Positions 50,811 to 60,996 are shown, numbered from the stretch's first letter. The stretch is DNA of 64,000 nt from Maledivibacter sp. (GCA_025210375.1 JAOASB010000010.1:1-64000); one strand, 5' to 3'. Notes: generated from the letters alone by a model not told the origin. Numbers and translations: made by a program.

Positions 50811-52598
50811 TTATTTAGCAGGGTTACTTTTATTCCCATTTGGATTTTTGATAAAATCAATTGCGATTTGATTAGCTGCCTTCATACCTGTATTTAGTGC
50901 GCCTTGCATCCAACCATGACTAGGGGAAATATGTTCTCCTGCAAAGACTAGTTTTCCATTATATTCTGGGAGAGACATCACATAGGCAAAAAGTTTTCTT
51001 TGTTCGGGACTAAAATAGCAGAAAGCTCCTTTAAAGGCCTCTTCCTTATACCACTCAATACTTTTAAAGTCATCAACAATAGAATCTATATATTTGCTGT
51101 TTAGACCATGTACTGCTGATACTTGGTCCTTTATTTCTCTAAACCTTCTCGTATTATTTATATTACCTAAACGAATAGCATCTTGAGTAAAATTATAGGA
51201 AGCCAAAAGAACTCCAGGCTCATTAGGAGAAGCTCCAGGTATGAGACCCCAATTATCTATGGGAGATTCACAACAATATGGTTTCGTATTATTAGAATTA
51301 CAAATTGCCATTGCATGATCTGATGGATACCAAATAGACGAAATAGGAAGGTCTGTATATGAACCTCCCCCCACTATACCTTGCTTTTCCCAAAAACGAT
51401 TTTTACATAGAAATAAAGCCTTTTGAGCATTAGAATAGGTGGCTTCCTTGATGGCTTGCATTTTCATCGTACTAAACAAAGGATTTACATTTACATTTCT
51501 AAGGGTGGAGTAGGGAATTGCACATACAACGTAATCAAATTCTTCAAACCCATTATGATTACAATACTTATCACTATATTGTAAAGTTACTTTGTCCCTA
51601 TCAAGGGAGTAATTTATACTATTAATCCATGTACCGCTTTTCCACTCCACTTTGCCTAATGCTTCCTTTGGTATATGATCATAATCTTTGGGATCTATAG
51701 ACATTAGGGATTGATAGAAGCCTAGGGGAAGATTAAATGTACCATTAACAATCTCGTAGGGTGAAGAAAAAGAAACTGGATATTCTTCCTGTAATATTTC
51801 TATATAGCTGTTGTAATAAAAGGAACCGGCTAAAGGTGCGATGGAACTTATCAGATTTATTGCTTCTTGACTTAGTCCCATAACCTCCATGACTTGACGA
51901 ATATTTAGTCCCGTCCAGTAGAGAAGACTTTTACTATAGCGGGGTAAAATTTGTAGGATTTCCTTTCTCACCATAGGGCTTAGCATATACAATGGTGTAA
52001 GTAGCCCATATAGAATTAGCTCTTGCCAAGAAGCGTTTCTTTCCCAAGGGGTTAGGTTGAACTGGGGATAAATTTTTTCCTTTACATTTTTACCCTCAGA
52101 GTAATTTCTCACTCTTATATTACGGACATAGATAAAAGCATTTTCATTAACTTGTACAAAGGGTCTGGTATTAAGATGGAACTTATTAATATAGTGCCAT
52201 GTAGTTTCATGGCTAACGGGAATACGCATGGGGCCAAGTTCCCCATAGAGGTTTCTTTTCTTATCAAAAAAATATGTATAAACCCTGCCACCGACTCTAT
52301 CCTTTAGGGCATCATATACTGTTATATCACATCCTAGTTTTCTAAGCTCGTAGGCGGATGCTAAACCGGCAAGCCCCCCACCAATAATACCGATGTTCAT
52401 TCCCTTAAGTGAACCGGGAGCTAGAATGGTAGTGATTTCTGCAGGTGGACTTAGGGTCTCTATGATATTATTATAATCCTCCAACCTATTAGCCGTAGCT
52501 AAAGCCACCTTCAACAAAAAATGTCTTTGATTATCCGTTGGATTTACTGGAGGAATGGTTGGACAGAGATATTTAGAATAATAGTTATACATATGCAA
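50811..52598 (-). CDS. Flavin-containing amine oxidase
   Basis: 595 residues. The FAD-binding N-terminal fold is MNIGIIGGGLAGLASAYELR, followed by RVGGRVYTYFF; the C-terminal FAD site is KLVFAGEHISPSHGWMQGAL, both typical of the monoamine oxidase/L-amino acid oxidase group. About 65 extra N-terminal residues precede the FAD loop. It has no signal peptide. It may oxidise an amine or amino acid; O2-linked activity would be unexpected in an anaerobe, so a dehydrogenase or rare detox function is possible. It is transcribed alone on the minus strand. Confidence 0.88.
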   Translation of the reverse strand: MHMYNYYSKYLCPTIPPVNPTDNQRHFLLKVALATANRLEDYNNIIETLSPPAEITTILAPGSLKGMNIGIIGGGLAGLASAYELRKLGCDITVYDALKDRVGGRVYTYFFDKKRNLYGELGPMRIPVSHETTWHYINKFHLNTRPFVQVNENAFIYVRNIRVRNYSEGKNVKEKIYPQFNLTPWERNASWQELILYGLLTPLYMLSPMVRKEILQILPRYSKSLLYWTGLNIRQVMEVMGLSQEAINLISSIAPLAGSFYYNSYIEILQEEYPVSFSSPYEIVNGTFNLPLGFYQSLMSIDPKDYDHIPKEALGKVEWKSGTWINSINYSLDRDKVTLQYSDKYCNHNGFEEFDYVVCAIPYSTLRNVNVNPLFSTMKMQAIKEATYSNAQKALFLCKNRFWEKQGIVGGGSYTDLPISSIWYPSDHAMAICNSNNTKPYCCESPIDNWGLIPGASPNEPGVLLASYNFTQDAIRLGNINNTRRFREIKDQVSAVHGLNSKYIDSIVDDFKSIEWYKEEAFKGAFCYFSPEQRKLFAYVMSLPEYNGKLVFAGEHISPSHGWMQGALNTGMKAANQIAIDFIKNPNGNKSNPAK

Positions 52599-52683
52599 TC
52601 TCCCTTTGTTTAAAATGAATTATATTTAACAGAACATCTTAATTCAAATATATTATAAAGTTTAGCTAATATTCTAAAAAAAT

Positions 52684-52745
52684 GGGGTAAGGGTTGAAAA
52701 GTTGAATTAGCATGGTGTGCAATTCAACTTTTCAACCCTTACCCC
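52684..52745. repeat. Hairpin repeat family C, copy 1
   Basis: A perfect 25-bp inverted repeat beginning GGGGTAAGGGTTGAAAAGTT with a 12-base loop. A close copy is at 58,716-58,775. Both follow genes, so they probably act as bidirectional terminators, but the sequence identity implies a repeated element. Confidence 0.8.
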
Positions 52746-52758
52746 TTGTTTTCCCTGT

Positions 52759-53856
52759 TTATTGGAAGTTCAGATTTGCAGGCCATATAAAGTTAAGTGG
52801 AAATAGTGCATCTAAAATTTCATTTTCTTTATTTGCATGTTCAAATAATAATCTGTTAAGGTCATCTAAACTATGGATATTTAATTCATTTTCTTTGTAG
52901 TTTATTTTGTAAATGCCATCTTCTTCTACACATATTAGTTCATGAGGTATATTACCATCTATATATTGAGATATGTATTTATGCAGTTTCTTCATCATTT
53001 GTTCAAAATTTATTACCTTTACGGTTCCACGAAGATAATCCAATTTTCTTTCATCATATTCTTCTAATTGGTTTATATGATCCTTTACATGGACATAGTA
53101 TCTGATATATTTTAGGGAGTATTCCTTAGCCATATGACTTAGTAAATCATAAACATATTTATTTGGCATGGATAATTCTATTATTTGGCCCCAGCTTTCC
53201 TCTTCATCTATAATTCTTAGAACTATATAACCAATGAATTCACCATTCTTTTTCACGATCAATTTCTTATAACTATAATTTCCCCAAGGAATTGTGGCCG
53301 ATTCCAATAATATTTCAAAATTTTCTTTAGTCCTATAAAATCTAGTACTATTCTGATTGTATCTTTTTAACATTTCATATAAGTATTTGTCATTGTAATC
53401 ATTTATAGATAGCTGTAAACCAATATCCTTAGGTATAATATCATATCTATAGAAACATTTTACTTCCGTAGCCATTCTTCTTGTATAAAGGGTCCTATTA
53501 CCGGAAATTAGGAGGATATCAACACCCTTAGCATATAATTGCTTTTCAACATGATCCAATATCTTAGATGAATAACCTTTTCTTTCATAATCTGGGTCAG
53601 TACAAACAGCACCTATAGATGCAGATTTTAAAACTACGCCTTCAACAAGTATTTCTTGAATTAGAAAATTTACAGCAGATACTATTTTTCCTTCTTCCTT
53701 TATCACAATTATATTATCAATATTTTCACGGCTTAATAGAAGAGGAAATTCTTGCTGCATAGTTGGAGCATGTCCCCGTTTTATCCTAAACACGTTATTA
53801 ATATGATCTATAACATCATCAAATTCTGATAACTTTGCAGCTCTAGGTTCTGACAT
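52759..53856 (-). CDS. Eis-like GNAT acetyltransferase with SCP2-like tail
   Basis: 365 residues. The N-terminal GNAT domain has SIGAVCTDPDYERKGYSSKI (acetyl-CoA motif A). The second GNAT-like region and C-terminal segment (IYKINYKENELNIHSLDDLN, RLLFEH) match the length and layout of Eis-type enhanced-survival acetyltransferases. The substrate is unknown; aminoglycoside acetylation is known in some members but cannot be assumed here. Confidence 0.8.
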   Translation of the reverse strand: MSEPRAAKLSEFDDVIDHINNVFRIKRGHAPTMQQEFPLLLSRENIDNIIVIKEEGKIVSAVNFLIQEILVEGVVLKSASIGAVCTDPDYERKGYSSKILDHVEKQLYAKGVDILLISGNRTLYTRRMATEVKCFYRYDIIPKDIGLQLSINDYNDKYLYEMLKRYNQNSTRFYRTKENFEILLESATIPWGNYSYKKLIVKKNGEFIGYIVLRIIDEEESWGQIIELSMPNKYVYDLLSHMAKEYSLKYIRYYVHVKDHINQLEEYDERKLDYLRGTVKVINFEQMMKKLHKYISQYIDGNIPHELICVEEDGIYKINYKENELNIHSLDDLNRLLFEHANKENEILDALFPLNFIWPANLNFQ

Positions 53857-53900
53857 TATTTCACTCCTTTAAAAAGTTAAATATAATATTTATTAACAAC

Positions 53901-54030
53901 TTAACAAATTGCATAATTATTTTCTATAAAAACCATCTACTACATGTAGTTTTAGAATCCTTGAAGCTATACCATCAAATATGCTTATATTTTAATTAAT
54001 CAAATCAAAGTTTTGACTGGAATCTCTATA
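53901..54030. repeat. Composite repeat: family B left part joined to family A right end
   Basis: Bases 53,901-54,000 match the 162-bp family (AACAAATTGCATAATTATTT, TACATGTAGTTTTAGAATCC, TATACCATCAAATATGCT). The next 30 bases (CAAAGTTTTGACTGGAATCT then CTATA) are the right end of the 104-bp family. No family B right end is present. Confidence 0.7.
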
Positions 54031-54220
54031 AGATTCTACCATAAAACATTATAAAAGATATAATCAATTGTGGCATTATAAGAAAAATTAATAGGTTGCT
54101 AGAGTAGTATAGATAAAATTTATTTGATTAGAAAATATTACGATATTATAATTAGTATGCTGAACTAAAGCAAAGAAAATAATTCCAAAACTAAATGAAC
54201 TATTGAAAGGAGAATATCAA

Positions 54221-55534
54221 ATGAAAAAAGGGACTTTAGCAAAATTGATATCGGTTTGTATTATATTATCAATGTTATTTGTTACTGCGTGTTCTGAACA
54301 AAAGAAACAAGAAGCACAGGGGACGGATATTTCTAATACAGACGGAGGAAAGAAAATAACGGTTTTATTACCGGCACCATACCAATCCATTGTTGGATTT
54401 ATTGAAAAAGAAACAAGAGAATTTGAAAAAGAAACCGGTATTGAAGTTGAACTAATTAACATGGCATGGGATAAAGTAGCAGATCGTGCAATCAATGAAT
54501 TAACCACTGGGGGAAGTACCTATGATGTAATCGAATTTGATAATGCGTGGGTTGCAAGATTCATCGCAAATGATTGGGTTGAATGTTTAGATGAGTATGT
54601 TTCTGACGAGGTTCGTGAAGAGTTAATCCCTGGACTAAGAGAAAAATTCTCTGGAAGTGGAAAACTATATGGTATTCCTTGGCACAATGATACTAGATTC
54701 TTCATGTACAATAAGAAAATGCTTGATGAAGCGGGGATATCTGAGTCTCCTAAAACATGGGCGGAATTGGAAGAACAGTCTAAACTTTTAAAGGAAAAAG
54801 GATTAGCTCAATATGGATATATTGATTCCTATATGCAAGCACAATCGGGGTCAAATCAAATTATTTTCCTTACATATTCCTTTGGGGGTAAATTCTTTGA
54901 TGATAAAGGTAATCCAATTATGGCAACAGATCCAGGAGTGAAAAAGGCATTTGAATTCATGGTAAGAGGGATAAATGATAGTAAAATTATTGATCCTGCT
55001 TCTTTAACATCGGATTATGAGTCTATATCTAATGTATTTAATATGGGTAACACTGCCTTTTATCTACAGGCACATCCAAACTCATATAAATTAGGAAATG
55101 ATCCAGAGAACTCAAAGGTTGTTGGAGATATTGCTATTGCCGATTATTCACCTTCAATAGAAGGAGGGGCTCAAGTATGCTTAACTTTACCGGAAGCCAT
55201 GGCAATTCCTAAAACAAGTAAAAATAAAGAAGAAGCGTGGAAGTATATAGAATATATGACTAGTAAGGCACTAGATAAGCAAAGGGCAAAGGAAATAGGA
55301 ACTCTTCCTATTTATACAGAATTATTTGATGATCAAGAATTACTTGAGCTTTATCCTCATTGGAAGAGCTTTGGAAAACAAATCATTTCATCAAGAGGGC
55401 TACCTGATTTACTTTGGTATGATGAATTTTCAAATATTCTATCAACGGAAACTCAAAGAATATTAACAAATCAAGTATCTATTGAAGAGGGTCTTAAGCA
55501 AATACAAGATAAATGTATTGAAGCAATGAAATAA
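54221..55534 (+). CDS. ABC transporter sugar-binding lipoprotein
   Basis: About 437 residues. The N-terminal signal ends in LSMLFVTACSEQKK, with the lipobox TAC. The body is a periplasmic-type family 1 binding protein (ETGIEVELINMAWDKVADRA and, later, ALDKQRAKEIGTLPIYTELF). The ATG at 54,221 follows AAAGGAG; an upstream TTG is inside the ribosome-binding site. It leads a four-gene operon with two permeases and a dehydrogenase. No ATPase gene is present, so a shared MsmX-like ATPase is likely. Confidence 0.93.
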   Translation: MKKGTLAKLISVCIILSMLFVTACSEQKKQEAQGTDISNTDGGKKITVLLPAPYQSIVGFIEKETREFEKETGIEVELINMAWDKVADRAINELTTGGSTYDVIEFDNAWVARFIANDWVECLDEYVSDEVREELIPGLREKFSGSGKLYGIPWHNDTRFFMYNKKMLDEAGISESPKTWAELEEQSKLLKEKGLAQYGYIDSYMQAQSGSNQIIFLTYSFGGKFFDDKGNPIMATDPGVKKAFEFMVRGINDSKIIDPASLTSDYESISNVFNMGNTAFYLQAHPNSYKLGNDPENSKVVGDIAIADYSPSIEGGAQVCLTLPEAMAIPKTSKNKEEAWKYIEYMTSKALDKQRAKEIGTLPIYTELFDDQELLELYPHWKSFGKQIISSRGLPDLLWYDEFSNILSTETQRILTNQVSIEEGLKQIQDKCIEAMK

Positions 55535-55601
55535 TATTAAAATCTAAATGTTTTTAAGCTTTAATGCTTTCTATTTATGATGGAGTGGGAGGGAGACCGA
55601 T

Positions 55602-56486
55602 ATGAAGAGTAAAAACCAGTTTGCACGCCTTTTAATAACCCCTAGTGTACTGATAATATTTGGAGTATTGGTTTTCCCAATACTCTATTCTATTTTTATA
55701 AGCTTACACGAAATTAAATTTGCCCCAAAAAGTTACGATTTTGTAGGACTAAAAAACTATATAAATATGTTTTCAGATAGTTATTTTAAAAGTGCAGGCA
55801 TGTTAACCGTGCTTTTTGCTATTATTACCGTAGGAATTCAGATCGTTTTAGGAATTATAACTGCCCTTGTTTTAAACCAAGATTTTAAAGGAAGAAGAAT
55901 TGTCCGTGGTATTATAATACTTCCTTGGGCATTACCAACAGTTGTAAATGCAGTTATGTGGAAGTGGATCTTTAATGCAGACTATGGAATATTAAATGCA
56001 TTAATGGTAAAATTCAATTTAATAGAAGAATATCAGGTATGGTTAGGCAAACCATTTTCTGCTTTTATATGTATTGCCATAGCTAATATATGGAAAGAAA
56101 CGCCCTATGTTGTGATATTGACCATTGCTGCACTATCAAATATTCCTAGGCAGTTGTATGAAGCAGCGGAGATTGATGGGGCATCATCGTGTAAATCCTT
56201 TTGGAATGTTACTTTTCCCCTAATTAAACCTGTTGTTTTAATCATAGCTATCACACAGACAATTTGGGCTTTGAAATCCTTTGACCTGAGCTATATTATG
56301 ACTTCTGGAGGTCCAGCGGGGAGTACAGAATTTTTATCATTGTACATTCATAAAAATAGCTTCAAGTTTCAAAAATTCGGATATGGTTCCGCAATGGCTT
56401 ACATGCTATCTATGATTTCCTTTGGACTTACTTATGCATATGTCAAAATATTTATGGGCAAAAAAGAAAGTGTGATGGATTCATGA
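55602..56486 (+). CDS. ABC sugar permease 1 (MalF-like)
   Basis: 294 residues, six membrane spans. The EAA loop is YEAAEIDGASSCKSFWNVTF, typical of carbohydrate permeases that contact the ATPase. Its last codons overlap the next gene. It forms a heterodimer with the second permease. Confidence 0.95.
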   Translation: MKSKNQFARLLITPSVLIIFGVLVFPILYSIFISLHEIKFAPKSYDFVGLKNYINMFSDSYFKSAGMLTVLFAIITVGIQIVLGIITALVLNQDFKGRRIVRGIIILPWALPTVVNAVMWKWIFNADYGILNALMVKFNLIEEYQVWLGKPFSAFICIAIANIWKETPYVVILTIAALSNIPRQLYEAAEIDGASSCKSFWNVTFPLIKPVVLIIAITQTIWALKSFDLSYIMTSGGPAGSTEFLSLYIHKNSFKFQKFGYGSAMAYMLSMISFGLTYAYVKIFMGKKESVMDS

Positions 56487-57349
56487 ATATAAAAATTGAG
56501 AAAAGACTTAAAAGAATATTTTTGTATTTGATGGTTACTTTGATAGTGGCTGTGGTTGTATTACCATATTTATGGTTAATAATATCAAGTATTTCTAAAA
56601 AAGTAGATTTGTTAGAAGTGCCCTTAAAATTATCTTCTAATGAGCCGACCTTTGAAAATTATAAAAATATTATTTTCGGCACATCCAATAGGACCAGTGA
56701 TGCTGCATCACAATTTATGACTGCATTTAAAAATAGCACAATTGTTTCAGTATTGGTTACTGTAATTTCAATGATCATAGGTGTACCAGCGGCCTATGCC
56801 TTCTGTAGGGTCAATTTTAAAAGAAAATCATTCCTTTTCAATTCAATTATGTTTTTACAGATGATTCCATCCATAGCCCTTATTATTCCCATGTATATGA
56901 TTATGATAAAGTTCAAATTATTAGATAAAAAATTAACCTTGGTGGTTGTGTATTTATCTTTTATCTTACCTTATATGATTTGGATCATGAAGGGATATTT
57001 TGAGGGAATACCAGTTGAGGTAGAAGAAGCGGCTTTAGTAGATGGGTGCAATAGATTTAAAGCTTTTTATAGGATTGTTCTTCCAATATCCTCCTCTGGG
57101 CTTGCGGCTACAACAATATTTGTCTTCATTATGTCTTGGAATGAGTTTTTTTATGCCCTCAATTTTACTTATACAACTTCTTCTAAAACATTACCAGTAT
57201 TGATAACGGAATTTAGCAGTAAATTTGGAACGGATTATATACTTACCAGTACAGCTGGGGTAATAGCAAGTATACCACCGGTTTTTTTGTCTTTAATATT
57301 TCAAAAATATATAATTTCTGGATTGTCTTCTGGAGCGGTGAAGAAATAA
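56483..57349 (+). CDS. ABC sugar permease 2 (MalG-like)
   Basis: 288 residues, six membrane spans, EAA loop VEEAALVDGCNRFKAFYRIV. It starts at an ATG overlapping the previous gene by four bases (ATGA), so the two are co-translated. Confidence 0.95.
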   Translation: MNIKIEKRLKRIFLYLMVTLIVAVVVLPYLWLIISSISKKVDLLEVPLKLSSNEPTFENYKNIIFGTSNRTSDAASQFMTAFKNSTIVSVLVTVISMIIGVPAAYAFCRVNFKRKSFLFNSIMFLQMIPSIALIIPMYMIMIKFKLLDKKLTLVVVYLSFILPYMIWIMKGYFEGIPVEVEEAALVDGCNRFKAFYRIVLPISSSGLAATTIFVFIMSWNEFFYALNFTYTTSSKTLPVLITEFSSKFGTDYILTSTAGVIASIPPVFLSLIFQKYIISGLSSGAVKK

Positions 57350-57429
57350 ATCAAAATGACGAGTAAGATGACTAGTTTATTTTTTGAATGTGACTTAAGT
57401 AGAGTTAATAAAAAGGAAGGTGGGATAAT

Positions 57430-58680
57430 ATGTCAAAGGTAAGGGCAATATTAATTGGAGCAGGACAACGGGGAAAGGATGCCTATGGGAGCTATGCCCT
57501 CAAATATTCCAATAGTATTGAATTTGTAGCTGTTGCAGAACCAAATGAATTGAGGAGAAAAGAGTTTTCAAAACAGCATAATATATTAGGGGAATATCAA
57601 TTTGAAGCTTGGGAAGAATTATTAGAAAAAGAAAAATTTTGCGATGCTGTAGTTATTGCCACCCCTGATAGGACCCATTTTGAGCCAGCAAAGCTTGCAT
57701 TAAAAAAGGGTTATCATATTTTATTAGAAAAACCCATGTCCTATAGTCCAGAGGAATGTATAGAATTAGGTAAATTAACAGAAGAAAAAAATAATATATT
57801 CATGATATGTCATGTGCTTAGATATACTCCCTTCTATTCTACTTTAAAATCAATTATAGAAAAGGGAGAGATAGGAGAGCTTGTATCCATCCAACATAAC
57901 GAAAATATTGGGTATTTTCATTTTGCCCATAGTTTTGTAAGGGGGAATTGGAGGAATTCAGATTTATCAAGCCCCTTGATGTTACAGAAAAGCTGTCATG
58001 ATATGGATATATTATTATGGTTAGTGGGAAAAAACTGTACGAATATTGCCTCCTTCGGGAAATTAGCCTATTTCAAGAAGGAGAATAAGCCTCAAAATGC
58101 AGGAGATAGATGCATCAGTTGTGCTGTGGAGAAAGAATGTCCGTATTCAGCATTAAAATTATATTATAATAATGTTGGACAATGGCCATCAACTGTAATA
58201 TGTGAGATCCAGACCATGGAAAAGGTACAAAAAGCAGTTGAACAAGGGCCCTATGGCAGATGTGTATACAATTGTGATAATAATGTAGTAGATCATCAAA
58301 GTACCATATTGGAATTTGAAGATGGCATTACAGCAACCTTTAATTTATGTGCATTTACAAATAAAATAAATAGGACACTTAAGATAATGGGCACCAAAGG
58401 TGAGATACGTGCAGTAGATAGTAAAAATGAAATAGAAGTTCAATTATTCGATACAAATGAAAGAAGAATCATCAATCCCGAGGAAGTATCGGGTGGTCAC
58501 GGTGGTGGAGATACAAGAATAATGGAAGATTTTGTTTCACTGATATTATCGGATAGAAGAAATGCTTTAACTTCAGCCACCATATCTGTCCAAAGTCATA
58601 TGATGGCCTTTGCCGCAGAGGAATCTAGATTGAATAATAGGGTTATCACTATGAAGGATTACTATAATAAATTTTATTAA
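57430..58680 (+). CDS. Gfo/Idh/MocA-family NAD(P)-dependent oxidoreductase
   Basis: 416 residues. N-terminal Rossmann fold RAILIGAGQRGKDAYGSYAL, the EKP motif HILLEKPMSYSPEEC, and C-terminal fold with the catalytic region GNWRNSDLSSPLMLQKSCHD. A four-Cys segment (CISCAVEKECPYSALK and the later CEIQ, CVYNC) may bind zinc or an iron-sulfur cluster, which some members of this subfamily have. It likely oxidises the sugar or inositol imported by the neighbouring ABC transporter. A hairpin repeat closes the operon. Confidence 0.9.
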   Translation: MSKVRAILIGAGQRGKDAYGSYALKYSNSIEFVAVAEPNELRRKEFSKQHNILGEYQFEAWEELLEKEKFCDAVVIATPDRTHFEPAKLALKKGYHILLEKPMSYSPEECIELGKLTEEKNNIFMICHVLRYTPFYSTLKSIIEKGEIGELVSIQHNENIGYFHFAHSFVRGNWRNSDLSSPLMLQKSCHDMDILLWLVGKNCTNIASFGKLAYFKKENKPQNAGDRCISCAVEKECPYSALKLYYNNVGQWPSTVICEIQTMEKVQKAVEQGPYGRCVYNCDNNVVDHQSTILEFEDGITATFNLCAFTNKINRTLKIMGTKGEIRAVDSKNEIEVQLFDTNERRIINPEEVSGGHGGGDTRIMEDFVSLILSDRRNALTSATISVQSHMMAFAAEESRLNNRVITMKDYYNKFY

Positions 58681-58715
58681 ATCTTAGGAAGAGATGAAAA
58701 GAAACGTTCCCTAAT

Positions 58716-58775
58716 GGGGTAAGGGTTGAAGAGTTGAATTAGCCTAGTGCAATTCAACTTTTCAATCCTCACCCC
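58716..58775. repeat. Hairpin repeat family C, copy 2
   Basis: The same long palindrome as at 52,684 with four or five base changes, some compensated (GGGGTAAGGGTTGAAGAG paired with CTTTTCAATCCTCACCCC). It ends the ABC transporter operon. Confidence 0.8.
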
Positions 58776-58863
58776 ATATTTATTTTCATACCATTATTTA
58801 TTAGGAACAAATTTGTTAATTCAATCGTCTAATATGATAAAAATAAAGTAGGAGGTAACTGAT

Positions 58864-59406
58864 ATGAAAAAAATAGCTTTAATATTAGCATTAATGATGG
58901 CACTAATTGTAAGTGGCTGTAGTGTTGAGAAGCATGAAGAAATAGAAAAAAATAATAATGGAGAAAAGGAAGTAAAGACTGTACAGGAGATCAGTTCAGA
59001 AGAAATGAAAAAGATTGACTTGTATGTTACAGTTATGAAAGCAGCTTTTAAAGAGGAAAATGGAGGTAGCAGCTTTTTAGCCGTAGAAATGGATACCCTA
59101 GAGGGCTTAAGTGATAAAGGAAAACAAGAGGTATTAAATAAACTTAAGGATATATCTGAGAATGTATATCCCTTTAAAGATGTTAAGGATGAAGATACTA
59201 AATTTAAACAAGATAAAAATGGGAGTTTGGTAGGGAGTATAGATGGAACATTGCTAAGTGTAAAAATAAAAGAAATGAGTGATAATAAGGCGATAATTGT
59301 AGCAACTTCTTGGTTTGGAAACCTAGGAGCAGTTTTTCCAGAATATAAGGCCACATATGAAAATGGTAAGTGGAATTTAGAATTGTTATCAATGGGTATT
59401 TCATAA
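58864..59406 (+). CDS. Small lipoprotein, unknown
   Basis: 180 residues with a lipobox (IVSGCSVEKHEE) and a Glu/Lys-rich linker. The mature part (residues ~45-180) shows no family I recognise, though ENGKWNLELL is common in Firmicute lipoproteins. GGAGGTAACTGAT precedes the ATG. Monocistronic. Confidence 0.75.
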   Translation: MKKIALILALMMALIVSGCSVEKHEEIEKNNNGEKEVKTVQEISSEEMKKIDLYVTVMKAAFKEENGGSSFLAVEMDTLEGLSDKGKQEVLNKLKDISENVYPFKDVKDEDTKFKQDKNGSLVGSIDGTLLSVKIKEMSDNKAIIVATSWFGNLGAVFPEYKATYENGKWNLELLSMGIS

Positions 59407-59436
59407 CATCAAGGTAATATAACTAACTGTAATACA

Positions 59437-59490
59437 TTGTGGGGGTGTCTCAGAATGACGAATTTCATTCATTCTGAAGCACCTCCATTT
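59437..59490. terminator. Bidirectional terminator between convergent genes
   Basis: GGGGGTGTCTCAGAATGA pairs with TCATTCTGAAGCACCTCC, followed by ATTTTT. Related to the hairpin at 13,888. Confidence 0.8.
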
Positions 59491-59495
59491 TTAAA

Positions 59496-60887
59496 TTAGA
59501 TCAGATCATTTAAATCTATTTTTTCTAATCGAGGATTATTGCAAGGTCTTCTACCTTCCTTATGAAGATCATACCATTTATTATTGATTTTTACTCTAAC
59601 GCCATCGGCGGTATAATCGTTATTTGAATTTTTACAGTTCTCCAATAGGCTTGAACCTACTCCATATATATCCACGGGAGCTTGTACTTCTTCAAAACTA
59701 GTTATTTTCTTGACATTAAATCCACCGGTTACTACTATTTTTACATCCTCACAATACTGTTTTGCAATATCCTTGATTTCATCGGGTATATTTTCATAAT
59801 TAGCATCCTTAATCCATTTATGCCATCTTCCATCGATTGCACTACGCATATTATGAACAAGCCTAGGAGTTACACCACAATCCATTTTTTTATCGTATAA
59901 AGGCTCAATAGATTTATCTCCCATGTTTCCACTCGTATCCGGTCTTACACCGTATAATTTATATTTCTTAGCTTCTTCATAGTTACCTTCCCTATAAAGC
60001 TCCAAATACTTTTCCCACATTTTATCCATTACCTTTAGGGATTCTCCTACACAATCGTTATGAAAATCAACCAATGCAATTCTAGGAGTTTCCGAAGACA
60101 TGGTTCTTGCAAATTCCATCATCAGCTTTGCAGTATTCCCTAAGAAGGTTAATATGTTTATATGGGCTACTGTACCACTGGCTTTTCCTCCCCACCAATC
60201 ACCTTGCTCCATAGTAGATATAAAGGCCTTTGAGTCCTTGCCATAAGCAAATTTATATCTTTGAGTGGCTATCCAATAAGCATATCCATGAATTCCTTGC
60301 ATTTTATAGTGGGCAAATCTAGCCGGGAAGAAAAGGACGGGTTTTTCACCTGCTGCAACTAGGGTATTATAGACATTCGTTGCCACCCTTGTAGGTTCGC
60401 TTAATACACCTAGTATTGGGGTTTCAAGATGTCCAAAATCCCTATATCTACCTTTGATTTTTATGACTGGCTCAACACTTAAAGGGTCTCCATCATATCT
60501 AACGAGTTCACCGTCATACACTGCTTCAACTTCAAGCTTTTCATAGGTGTTAATAAAATTCCCCTTTTCATCGTAGTAACCTGTACATTCCTTTAGTATG
60601 GCAAGAGCTTCATCTACGCCTACTACGACACTAAAGGGTTTTCTTCTAGTGAATATTTGCATTTCTACTTCTAGGTCTCCGATACTCACTTTGGATACAT
60701 CTACAATACCTTCTAAATCATTTTCATCTTCACCAAATTCATATTCCTCATCTGCTAATTGGTTTAATATCCTTATGTTGTTATTGAAGTATTCATCACT
60801 ATACCAGCCTTTACGAAGATGTTCCTTAATCTCCTCCGACATTTTGAAAGTATCTATAGGTAATCTCTTTTTATTAAATATGCTCAT
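59496..60887 (-). CDS. Nicotinate phosphoribosyltransferase-like protein
   Basis: 463 residues. Motifs of the nicotinate/nicotinamide phosphoribosyltransferase family: NVYNTLVAAGEKPVLFFPAR, QGDWWGGKASGTVAHI and ALVDFHNDCVGESLKVMDKM, with VTGGFNVKKITSFEE near the phosphate site. It forms NaMN (or NMN) from the base and PRPP in NAD salvage. It lies directly downstream of an NrtR-like regulator gene on the same strand, 109 bases apart, so it is probably under that control. Confidence 0.9.
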   Translation of the reverse strand: MSIFNKKRLPIDTFKMSEEIKEHLRKGWYSDEYFNNNIRILNQLADEEYEFGEDENDLEGIVDVSKVSIGDLEVEMQIFTRRKPFSVVVGVDEALAILKECTGYYDEKGNFINTYEKLEVEAVYDGELVRYDGDPLSVEPVIKIKGRYRDFGHLETPILGVLSEPTRVATNVYNTLVAAGEKPVLFFPARFAHYKMQGIHGYAYWIATQRYKFAYGKDSKAFISTMEQGDWWGGKASGTVAHINILTFLGNTAKLMMEFARTMSSETPRIALVDFHNDCVGESLKVMDKMWEKYLELYREGNYEEAKKYKLYGVRPDTSGNMGDKSIEPLYDKKMDCGVTPRLVHNMRSAIDGRWHKWIKDANYENIPDEIKDIAKQYCEDVKIVVTGGFNVKKITSFEEVQAPVDIYGVGSSLLENCKNSNNDYTADGVRVKINNKWYDLHKEGRRPCNNPRLEKIDLNDLI

Positions 60888-60996
60888 AATATGCTCCTCC
60901 TTAAATTAAGCTTTCTTCTCTAGTATTTGGATTCCATTTAGGTTATTTTTAGTAAAAAATCTGATTAAAAGTGAAGGGGCTCGATGCTCTAACCTT

